DNA from: an uncultured Bacilli bacterium
Lineage (GTDB): Bacteria; Bacillota_I; Bacilli_A; RF39; UBA660
NCBI GenBank assembly: GCA_947628725.1
Contig: CANRAQ010000011.1
Coordinates: forward strand, 1-21,095
DNA length: 21,095 nt
Direction of reading: 5' to 3'
Part shown: piece by piece, positions 1-5,315 of the stretch
How the letters are laid out: each line of letters begins with the position of its first letter
Numbering within the stretch: position 1 is the stretch's first letter
Notes under the pieces: generated by a model
What the model was told of the DNA's origin: nothing
What the model saw: only the letters and a program-made list of their open reading frames with translations
Database searches by the model: none
Program-made: the position numbers and the translations under genes

Positions 1-753
1 GAAAGTTTACTAGATGAAGATAATACAGATGAAATATTTGAAGATGGAAATGGTAATATAAGATATAGAGGAAAAACCCCAAAAAACTATGTAACATTTA
101 ATAATGAAACATGGAGAATAATAGGCTATGTAGATAACCATATAAAACTAATAAGAAATGAGTCTATAGGGGAAATGGCATGGGATTCTAGTGATTCAAA
201 TGATTGGACAAAAGCAAGTTTAATGAAATATTTAAATCCAAAAGATGTCTCAAATGCAGAAACTGATGGAGAATATTGGACTAACTTAACACCTGAAGCA
301 AAAAATATGATTGAAAAGACAACATGGTATTTGGGAGGATTTAGTACAAGCGAAATAAAAACACCAGAAGCATATACAAAGGAAATAGGAAGTGCATCAT
401 ATAATAATCAACCAACAACATGGGAAGGATATGTAGGATTAATGTATCCAAGTGATTATGGATATACAACAAGTGAAGAGTGTATGACAAATAAAACTTT
501 ATATGACTATGATGACTCAACATGTACATCAAGTAATTGGTTATATTTAAATGATGAAAATTATTACTGGACACAGTCGCCTGATTCGGGTGATTCCAAC
601 GATGTGTGGAATGTTGGCAGTACGGGGTTTGTGAGCAACAGCATCGCCATCCGCTCGTACGGGTTGCGTCCAGTCATAAATCTAAAATCTGAAGTAAAGA
701 TTGTAAATGGAACAGGAAAAGAAGGTGATCCATACATATTAGGAATAGAATAA
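1..753 (+). CDS. DGR target protein with C-terminal variable domain (5' end cut by window edge)
   Basis: The frame is open from base 1, so the true start lies upstream; ATG 175 is internal. The visible 250 residues contain an N-proximal YVTFNNETWRIIGY segment, a Trp/Tyr/Asn-rich middle and a C-terminal GLRPVINL stretch followed by GTGKEGDPYIL. This resembles Firmicutes surface proteins with DUF6273-like, possibly C-type-lectin-like ends, a common class of DGR target. The variable repeat covers codons 574-677, placing the diversified residues just before GLRPVINL. Compared with the template, 12 codons differ and all are non-synonymous: Asn to Asp (three), Ser, Ile (two each), Gly, Arg and Tyr, plus Ser to Gly and Tyr to Phe. 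Role inferred: a surface or secreted binding protein whose ligand site is diversified. Anchoring or secretion signals would be in the missing N-terminus. The DGR role is well supported; the fold is less certain. Confidence 0.88.
   Translation, partial: ESLLDEDNTDEIFEDGNGNIRYRGKTPKNYVTFNNETWRIIGYVDNHIKLIRNESIGEMAWDSSDSNDWTKASLMKYLNPKDVSNAETDGEYWTNLTPEAKNMIEKTTWYLGGFSTSEIKTPEAYTKEIGSASYNNQPTTWEGYVGLMYPSDYGYTTSEECMTNKTLYDYDDSTCTSSNWLYLNDENYYWTQSPDSGDSNDVWNVGSTGFVSNSIAIRSYGLRPVINLKSEVKIVNGTGKEGDPYILGIE
575..677 (+). repeat. DGR variable repeat (VR)
   Basis: This 103-bp segment matches 832-934 at a constant offset of 257 with no gaps. Mismatches lie at 583, 589, 592, 601, 616, 617, 629, 635, 641, 644, 650, 652, 653 and 658, and every one is an A in the template (9 A to G, 4 A to T, 1 A to C in VR). 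The only other difference is 674 (T here, C in the template), at the 3' edge. Nineteen template adenines are unchanged. VR is 57/103 (about 55 %) G+C, far above its flanks. Confidence 0.95.
659..677 (+). other. Candidate initiation-of-mutagenic-homing (IMH) site at the 3' end of VR
   Basis: From 659 to 673 the VR is identical to the template (916-930), ends the repeat, and is rich in G and C (GGGTTGCGTCCAG core). A single difference follows at 674/931 (T in VR, C in TR). In characterised DGRs such as the Bordetella phage BPP-1 element, an invariant GC-rich 3' segment with few VR/TR differences marks the recipient site where cDNA priming starts. The position and composition fit; function is inferred. 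Confidence 0.6.
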
Positions 754-760
754 AATATAT

Positions 761-789
761 GTGCCATGGAAGGGGAATCTTCCGGGCAC
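761..789 (+). other. Stem-loop between target gene and TR
   Basis: GTGCC (761-765) pairs with GGCAC (785-789) and GGAAG (768-772) pairs with CTTCC (779-783), with a small internal loop and a 6-nt apical loop. It begins seven bases after the target stop codon. No T-tract follows, so it is not a classical terminator. DGRs often have a hairpin or cruciform downstream of VR that aids homing; here it is about 85 bp past the repeat, so it could equally be a 5' element of the TR RNA. Confidence 0.55.
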
Positions 790-823
790 ACCCTTGAAAT
801 ATAAGGGAAAGATATAGGGTGTG
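787..823 (+). other. Second stem-loop just upstream of TR
   Basis: CACACCC (787-793) pairs with GGGTGTG (817-823). An alternative shorter hairpin, CCCTT (791-795) with AAGGG (803-807), uses part of the same left arm. The two forms are mutually exclusive, and the long form also competes with the preceding hairpin for 787-789. It ends eight bases before TR, so it may be a structured 5' boundary of the template RNA. This is a sequence observation; the function is inferred. Confidence 0.45.
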
Positions 824-831
824 TTTCTGAT

Positions 832-934
832 AGTCGCCTAATTCGAGTAATTCCAACAATGTGTGGAATGTTAACAGTACGGGGTATGTGAACAACAACA
901 ACGCCAACAACTCGAACGGGTTGCGTCCAGCCAT
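832..934 (+). repeat. DGR template repeat (TR)
   Basis: Non-coding donor copy of the variable repeat. In the frame of VR it would read SPNSSNSNNVWNVNSTGY and then a run rich in Asn codons up to NGLRPAI, flanked by stop codons (831-833 TAG, 936-938 TAA). Thirteen codons are AAC or AAT, the codons best suited to adenine mutagenesis because they reach many amino acids without creating stops. Of 33 adenines, 14 differ in VR; of 70 other bases, only one does. This establishes direction: 832-934 is the donor and 575-677 the recipient. Confidence 0.95.
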
Positions 935-998
935 TTAAAAATGCGGATTATTAGGTTGGATAATGACTTAATAATTAGAGTTATAAATGACATAACAT

Positions 999-1042
999 AT
1001 CCATAGATAATTTAATAATTATCTAAAAGTGGAAATATGGAT
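999..1042 (+). other. Nested stem-loop in the DGR spacer
   Basis: The inner stem AGATAATT (1005-1012) pairs perfectly with AATTATCT (1017-1024) around a TAAT loop. An outer stem, ATCCAT (999-1004) with ATGGAT (1037-1042), is continuous on the left side and has a 12-nt bulge (1025-1036) on the right. It lies in the 3' spacer of TR, where known DGR RNAs are structured and bound by the RT-Avd complex. A functional role is inferred. Confidence 0.45.
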
Positions 1043-1086
1043 GGTTAAATATAAGTATTTGCCTATAAACTGTATTAAATTTAAGG

Positions 1087-1126
1087 GCTAGTAAAGACTT
1101 AAAAGTTTTTACTAGCTATTTTTTTT
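1087..1126 (+). terminator. Intrinsic terminator between TR and the accessory/RT genes
   Basis: A long hairpin pairs 1087-1099 with 1104-1116 (one G-T wobble at 1096/1107) around a four-base loop, followed by TA and eight T residues (1119-1126). The T-run directly abuts the Shine-Dalgarno GGAGG (1127-1131) of the next gene, so anything transcribing the accessory and RT genes from upstream must read through it. It could end the TR RNA, act as an attenuator of RT expression, or both. Confidence 0.8.
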
Positions 1127-1136
1127 GGAGGTAAAA

Positions 1137-1514
1137 ATGAATAATATTATTAAAATAAGAAAAATTGGTAAATTTTATAATGTATTTGATGATGATTGTT
1201 ATATATTATATTATCTATTTAACTATAAGATTAAACAATCTAGAACAGGATTTCCTATTAGTGCCTATAATAAGGTAATTAATAAATTGGAAGAATTATG
1301 TATTGATTATGAAGTGTTAGGTGAAACTAAAGTTAGTTTTAAAAATAAAAATAGTTATAACAAATATTTAAATCGTGGTATTGAAAAGTATAAAATAGAA
1401 TTAAATAAAATAAATTTAGAGGATAGATTAGAAAAATTAAGTGAAAAAGATTTAAAGAATTTATATAAATTAATAGAGGAGTATGTGTGTGCAAGAGAAT
1501 TTTCTAATAGCTAG
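1137..1514 (+). CDS. DGR accessory protein, MutS domain I-like
   Basis: A 125-residue protein. ATG 1137 is preferred because GGAGG (1127-1131) lies six bases upstream; an in-frame TTG at 1125 would precede the ribosome site. The N-terminal half, IGKFYNVFDDDCYILYYLFN then TGFPISAYNKVINKLEELCIDYEV, follows the pattern of the mismatch-binding N-terminal domain I of MutS (G-FY--F--DA, then P--A----L--L----Y-V). The MutS clamp and ATPase are absent. The C-terminal third is charged and probably helical. From memory, MutS-like small proteins have been noted beside some DGR reverse transcriptases in surveys. Its position directly before avd and RT supports a role in template or cDNA binding or in tolerating mismatches, which is inference. 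It overlaps the next gene by 32 bases. Confidence 0.65.
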   Translation: MNNIIKIRKIGKFYNVFDDDCYILYYLFNYKIKQSRTGFPISAYNKVINKLEELCIDYEVLGETKVSFKNKNSYNKYLNRGIEKYKIELNKINLEDRLEKLSEKDLKNLYKLIEEYVCAREFSNS

Positions 1515-1833
1515 GGCTATGAAAAATTTTTTAATATCTATAGACAGAATGATAATAAATCTACCAAGAAGTGAAAGAATAATGAAAGATAGATTTATTA
1601 ATGATTCACTTGATACACTTGAAATGATTTATATAGCAAATAATTTAGATATTGAAAAAAGGATAGGTTTGCAGGTAAAAATATTGGGTAAAATAAGTAT
1701 GTTAGATTATTATTTAGAAAGATCATATATTAATCATTATATAAGTGAAAAAGTTTGCTTTCAAAAAGCAGATGAACTTTTAAAAATAAATAAAATGATT
1801 GTAAGGTGGATGCATGGAAGTAAAAGTAAATGA
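1483..1833 (+). CDS. avd: Avd-like DGR accessory protein (four-helix bundle)
   Basis: A 116-residue, helix-rich, basic protein. The segments LPRSERIMKDRFINDSLDTL, KISMLDYYLERSYINHYIS and KADELLKINKMIVRWM give the four-helix-bundle pattern of Avd (accessory variability determinant). In BPP-1, Avd forms a pentamer, binds the reverse transcriptase and TR RNA, and is essential for retrohoming. The start is uncertain: AGAGGAG (1475-1481) is very close to ATG 1483 and better spaced for GTG 1489, while ATG 1519 would also keep all four helices. The gene overlaps the MutS-like gene by 32 bases and RT by 20, suggesting coupled translation. Confidence rests on context plus the helical pattern. Confidence 0.78.
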   Translation: MCVQENFLIARAMKNFLISIDRMIINLPRSERIMKDRFINDSLDTLEMIYIANNLDIEKRIGLQVKILGKISMLDYYLERSYINHYISEKVCFQKADELLKINKMIVRWMHGSKSK

Positions 1834-2887
1834 TATATTAGATATTTATAATAGTATTGCTAAAAATATAAGAAATAAAAGAAAAATACATTTGTTTGAA
1901 ATGAATAAAATGCAAAATATAATGACTATAAAAACAAAATTAGAAAATAACTTAAATATTAGTAAATATAATATTTTTTTAATAAGAGAACCTAAAGAAA
2001 GAATTATTATGTCACTTAATATCAATGATAAGATAATAAATCACTATGTAACAAAATATATATTAATTCCTAAATTAGAAAAAGATTTAGATATAAGAAA
2101 TGTTGCTACAAGAAAAGGATATGGAAGTGATTATGCTATTAGGTTAATAAAAAAATATATAGAAGAAAATAAGAAATATAAAAATTTTTATATATTAAAA
2201 ATGGATATATCTAAATATTTTTATAATATAGATCATGATGTATTAAAAAATATGTTAAAAGAAAAGTTAAACAAAGAGGAAATGGATATTATAAGTAATA
2301 TATTAAGTAGTACAAATGAGATATATGTTAATAAATGTATAAAAGATATAATTAGTAAAAATAATTTAAAAGATATACCTATATATAAATATAACAAAGG
2401 ACTACCTATAGGTAATATGACTAGTCAATTTTTATATATATATTATTTAAATAAGTTAGATCATTATATAATACATAATTTACATCTAAAGTATTTTGTA
2501 AGATATAGTGATGATATAATAATTATAAATAGTAATAAAAAATATTTAAATGAGTGTTTAATAAAAATAGAAAATATATTAAATAATGATTATAAATTAA
2601 AAATTAATAAGAAAAAGACATATATAAAAAATATAAAAGATGGTTTTATATTTTTAGGATATTATTTTAAATTAAAAAATAATAAAACTATTATAAAAGT
2701 AAGTGGTCAAACTATAAGTAAAATAAAAAATAATTTAAAGATAAAAACTAATTATTATAAAAATAATAATATAAATTTAAATTCATATTTTAATTGTATA
2801 AGTAATTATTTGTATAGTTTTAAATATGGCTCTTATGGTAAAAGAAAGAGAATTATAGATAAATGTATAACAGATATAAATTTTTAA
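1814..2887 (+). CDS. DGR reverse transcriptase
   Basis: A 357-residue reverse transcriptase. Visible motifs are the N-terminal REPKERIIMSL block (58-67), RNVATRKGYGS (95-105), motif A KMDISKYFYNID with catalytic D131, motif B GLPIGNMTSQ (196-205), motif C YSDD (231-234, catalytic D233/D234) and the GFIFLGYY thumb-side motif (277-284). The GLPIGN-TSQ form of motif B is typical of DGR enzymes, whereas group II intron enzymes usually have a Q-G--SP form. No maturase or endonuclease domain follows, and the length suits a stand-alone DGR enzyme. With Avd it should copy TR RNA into cDNA with errors at adenines for transfer to VR. An AAGGTGG ribosome site (1803-1809) precedes ATG 1814. The gene is extremely A/T-rich, more so than the housekeeping genes downstream. 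Confidence 0.95.
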   Translation: MEVKVNDILDIYNSIAKNIRNKRKIHLFEMNKMQNIMTIKTKLENNLNISKYNIFLIREPKERIIMSLNINDKIINHYVTKYILIPKLEKDLDIRNVATRKGYGSDYAIRLIKKYIEENKKYKNFYILKMDISKYFYNIDHDVLKNMLKEKLNKEEMDIISNILSSTNEIYVNKCIKDIISKNNLKDIPIYKYNKGLPIGNMTSQFLYIYYLNKLDHYIIHNLHLKYFVRYSDDIIIINSNKKYLNECLIKIENILNNDYKLKINKKKTYIKNIKDGFIFLGYYFKLKNNKTIIKVSGQTISKIKNNLKIKTNYYKNNNINLNSYFNCISNYLYSFKYGSYGKRKRIIDKCITDINF

Positions 2888-3120
2888 AAAAATTATATAA
2901 AAATTATGTAATTATAATAAAAAGAAAAGAAAAATATTATAGTTATAATATAGATTTAGAAATTTTAAAATATATAAATAGTAATAATATTAATTATATA
3001 ATTATAGAGAATTTAAATATAATTAAGAAAGTTAAATATGCAGATAATACTTATAGTAAGTATTTTTATTTTTGTAAAATTTTATATATAATAAAAAAAG
3101 GGATTAACCCTTTATTATAA
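2863..3120 (+). CDS. Small uncharacterised protein at the 3' end of the DGR operon
   Basis: A basic, Ile/Tyr/Lys-rich 85-residue protein whose ATG lies inside the last codons of RT (25-base overlap), continuing the overlapping pattern of the cassette. The ribosome site is weak. Its N-terminus, YVIIIKRKEKYYSYNIDLEIL, and the later NINYIIIENL and NTYSKYF segments look like a shortened version of the MutS-like accessory protein (IIKIRKIGKFYNVFDDDCYIL, CIDYEVL, NSYNKYL). That relationship is a by-eye alignment in very AT-rich sequence and may be composition bias. Its last codons run through the hairpin at 3097-3113 and overlap the convergent clpB end by 17 bases. It may be real or a fortuitous AT-rich ORF. 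Confidence 0.45.
   Translation: MYNRYKFLKKLYKNYVIIIKRKEKYYSYNIDLEILKYINSNNINYIIIENLNIIKKVKYADNTYSKYFYFCKILYIIKKGINPLL
3093..3113 (-). terminator. Intrinsic terminator of clpB
   Basis: AAAGGG (3097-3102) pairs with CCCTTT (3108-3113) around a five-base loop. Read on the minus strand, the stem runs into seven T residues (3093-3099 complement). The clpB stop codon (3104-3106) sits inside the loop, so the terminator is built into the end of the gene. Confidence 0.7.
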
Positions 3121-5215
3121 ATTTATCATTAGAAATATCTATAGTTATATTATCACCAAAAGATATATTATCTTCTATAATTGTATTAGCAAGTAATGAT
3201 TCTATATTTTTACTTATAAATCTTTTCATAGGTCTAGCACCATATTTTTCATCGTATGAATTATCTATTATATATTTTTTTGCTTTATCTGTTAAGTTTA
3301 TACTTATATGCATATTTGATAATCTATTTTCAATATTTTTAATGATATTATCTAATATATCATAAAGTACTTCTTTAGATAGGCTATTAAATATAATTAT
3401 TTCATCTATTCTATTTATAAATTCTGGTTTGAATGTATGTCTTAAATCTTCCATTACAAGTTCATTTGAATTTATATCATTATTTAAGATATATTCACTA
3501 CCTAGATTAGATGTCATAATTATAATAGTATTTTTAAAGTCTACTGTTCTACCTTGAGAATCGGTAATTCTACCATCATCTAGTATTTGAAGTAATATAT
3601 TAAATACATCTTTATGTGCTTTTTCTATTTCATCAAATAGTACTATACTATATGGATTTCTTCTTACTGCTTCAGTTAATTGTCCACCTTCATCATATCC
3701 AACATATCCTGGAGGAGCACCAACAAGTCTTGATACTGAATGTGCTTCCATATATTCACTCATATCAATTCTAACTATATGTTTTTCATCATCAAATAGT
3801 TCTTCTGCTAAAGTTCTAGCAACTTCTGTTTTACCTACACCAGTAGGCCCTAAAAATATGAATGAGCCAATAGGTCTATTAGGGTCTTTGATACCTGCTC
3901 TTGCTCTTTTAATTGCTTCACTAACTAATTCTAGTGCATTATCTTGACCTTTAACTCTTTTAGCCATATTATTTTTAAGGTTAAGTAGTTTTTCTTTTTC
4001 TCCACCTACTAATTTACTTACAGGAATATTAGTCCATTTAGATACTATATTAGCAATAGATTCATCATCTACTACATCACTAAGTATTTCATTTTTATTT
4101 TTTTCATTTAATTCATCTAATTCTTTTTGTAATTTAGGTAAAGTACCATGTCTTAATATGGCGGCTTTTTCGTAATCGTAACTATCTTCTGCTTTTTCTA
4201 GTTCAAAAGTAGTTTTTTCTATTTCTTCTTTCTTTTTGCTTATTTTTACATTTATATTTTTTTCATCTTCCCAATCGTTTCTTAATTGTTGTTCTTTTTC
4301 TTTTAGTTTATTTAATTTTTCATCAATTTCATTTATTCTATTTTTAGATAGTTCATCTTTTTCCTTTTTTAATGCTTCTTTTTCTATTTGTAGTTGCATA
4401 ATTTCTCTAGTTAATGTATCTAGATTTGTTGGAACTGATTCCATTTGAACTTTTATAGTTGCGCATGCTTCATCTACTAGATCTATGGCTTTATCAGGTA
4501 AGAATCTATCTGTTATATATCTATCTGATAGAGTAGCGGCGGCAACTAATGCCTTATCTTTTATATTTACACCATGATATACTTCAAATCTAGATTTTAG
4601 ACCTCTTAAGATAGTAATAGTATCAAGTACTGTTGGGGCTTGAACTAAAACTTTTTGAAATCTACGCTCTAGTGCGCCATCTTTTTCTATATATTTTCTA
4701 TATTCATTTAATGTAGTAGCGCCTATACAAAGTATTTCACCACGAGCAAGCATAGGTTTTAATAAGTTTCCTGCATCCATTGCGCCTTCTAGCGCTCCGG
4801 CACCTACTATTAAGTGTATTTCATCTATAAATAAAATTATTTTACCATCGGATTCTTTTATCTCTTTTAAAACTGCTTTTAATCTTTCTTCAAATTCACC
4901 ACGATATTTTGCTCCTGCAATAAGTGCGCCCATATCAAGTTCCCATATTGTTTTATCTTTTAAACTAGTTGGGACATCACCTTTAACAATACGAAGTGCA
5001 AGCCCTTCTACTATAGCAGTTTTACCAACACCGGGTTCACCTATAAGTACAGGATTATTTTTAGTTTTTCTAGATAATATTCTTGTGATATTTCTTATTT
5101 CTTCATCTCTACCAATGACAGGATCAATTTTACCTTCTTTGGCATCTGCAACTATATCACGACCATACTTTTCAAGTACATTTTCTAATGATTCACCAAA
5201 TATATTATTATTCAT
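3104..5215 (-). CDS. clpB: ClpB disaggregase lacking the N-terminal domain
   Basis: A 703-residue Hsp100 AAA+ disaggregase that works with DnaK to resolubilise aggregated proteins in the cytosol. The first AAA+ module has Walker A GEPGVGKT (59-66) and Walker B ILFIDE (127-132). A long charged coiled-coil M domain (about 265-375) distinguishes ClpB from ClpA/C/E. The second module has Walker A GPTGVGKT (456-463), the PPGYVGYDEGG pore-loop region (501-511) and the Walker B region VLFDEIEKAH (525-534). The usual N-terminal substrate-binding domain of about 150 residues is absent, and the protein starts almost at the linker preceding the first AAA+ module. The promoter, CIRCE and an AGGGAG ribosome site lie directly upstream of this start, so the short form is native and not a misplaced start. 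Mycoplasma ClpB proteins are similarly short. Confidence 0.96.
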   Translation of the reverse strand: MNNNIFGESLENVLEKYGRDIVADAKEGKIDPVIGRDEEIRNITRILSRKTKNNPVLIGEPGVGKTAIVEGLALRIVKGDVPTSLKDKTIWELDMGALIAGAKYRGEFEERLKAVLKEIKESDGKIILFIDEIHLIVGAGALEGAMDAGNLLKPMLARGEILCIGATTLNEYRKYIEKDGALERRFQKVLVQAPTVLDTITILRGLKSRFEVYHGVNIKDKALVAAATLSDRYITDRFLPDKAIDLVDEACATIKVQMESVPTNLDTLTREIMQLQIEKEALKKEKDELSKNRINEIDEKLNKLKEKEQQLRNDWEDEKNINVKISKKKEEIEKTTFELEKAEDSYDYEKAAILRHGTLPKLQKELDELNEKNKNEILSDVVDDESIANIVSKWTNIPVSKLVGGEKEKLLNLKNNMAKRVKGQDNALELVSEAIKRARAGIKDPNRPIGSFIFLGPTGVGKTEVARTLAEELFDDEKHIVRIDMSEYMEAHSVSRLVGAPPGYVGYDEGGQLTEAVRRNPYSIVLFDEIEKAHKDVFNILLQILDDGRITDSQGRTVDFKNTIIIMTSNLGSEYILNNDINSNELVMEDLRHTFKPEFINRIDEIIIFNSLSKEVLYDILDNIIKNIENRLSNMHISINLTDKAKKYIIDNSYDEKYGARPMKRFISKNIESLLANTIIEDNISFGDNITIDISNDKFIIKG

Positions 5216-5223
5216 AAAATCAT

Positions 5224-5229
5224 CTCCCT
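5224..5229 (-). promoter_or_regulatory. clpB ribosome-binding site
   Basis: On the minus strand this reads AGGGAG, eight bases before the ATG at 5215. It fixes the short, N-domain-less start of ClpB. Confidence 0.7.
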
Positions 5230-5235
5230 ATATAC

Positions 5236-5263
5236 ATTATACGCGTATTTTAGCACTTGTCAA
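5236..5263 (-). promoter_or_regulatory. Sigma-A-type promoter of clpB
   Basis: On the minus strand TTGACA (5258-5263) is followed after 16 bases by TATAAT (5236-5241), matching the consensus in both boxes. The -35 box and part of the spacer lie within the CIRCE operator, so HrcA binding should block RNA polymerase. Confidence 0.85.
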
Positions 5264-5276
5264 GTACGAGTGCTAA
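5250..5276 (-). promoter_or_regulatory. CIRCE operator (HrcA binding site)
   Basis: On the plus strand the arms TTAGCACTT (5250-5258) and GAGTGCTAA (5268-5276) flank a nine-base spacer. This is the classical TTAGCACTC-N9-GAGTGCTAA inverted repeat with one mismatch. It predicts repression of clpB by HrcA at normal temperature and release on heat shock. In Bacillus subtilis CIRCE controls groESL and the dnaK operon; CIRCE upstream of clpB is known in Mollicutes. Confidence 0.93.
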
Positions 5277-5281
5277 AATAT

Positions 5282-5311
5282 GTAAAAATATAACACTTAA
5301 TAAATTAAGTG
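5282..5311 (-). terminator. Terminator of the fic gene
   Basis: CACTTAAT (5294-5301) pairs perfectly with ATTAAGTG (5304-5311) just past the fic stop codon. Read on the minus strand it is followed by a T-rich tail. It separates fic from the clpB promoter. Confidence 0.6.
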
Positions 5312-5315
5312 CATA

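Larger units (their letters stand above)
832..1126 (+). ncRNA. Putative TR-spacer RNA (template for DGR reverse transcription)
   Basis: Between TR and the first accessory gene lie about 200 bases without an ORF but with nested stems, ending in a strong intrinsic terminator (1087-1126). In BPP-1 the TR RNA needs a structured spacer 3' of TR to prime and template cDNA synthesis. The arrangement here suggests a discrete RNA of about 0.3-0.4 kb containing TR plus spacer. No convincing promoter was found just upstream, so the 5' end is unknown and the RNA may come from read-through of the target gene. Confidence 0.45.

Noticed and set aside
564..934. Minus-strand open frames across VR and TR (564-791, 674-934)
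   Set aside because: They are reading-frame shadows of the repeats and their flanks, lack ribosome sites and would be disrupted by VR mutation.
832..934. TR as a pseudogene fragment or simple duplication of the target gene
   Set aside because: Neutral decay would scatter differences across all bases; here 14 of 15 fall on TR adenines and there are no indels.
1814..2887. RT as part of a group II intron or retron
   Set aside because: Motif B is GLPIGNMTSQ, there is no maturase or endonuclease domain and no domain V-like RNA was seen, while VR/TR and Avd are present.
4236..4448. Plus-strand Ser/Phe-rich open frame inside clpB
   Set aside because: It is the antisense shadow of the Lys/Glu-rich M-domain coiled coil.
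5085..5276. Plus-strand open frame across the clpB start and promoter
   Set aside because: Antisense to clpB and CIRCE, without a ribosome site or recognisable protein.
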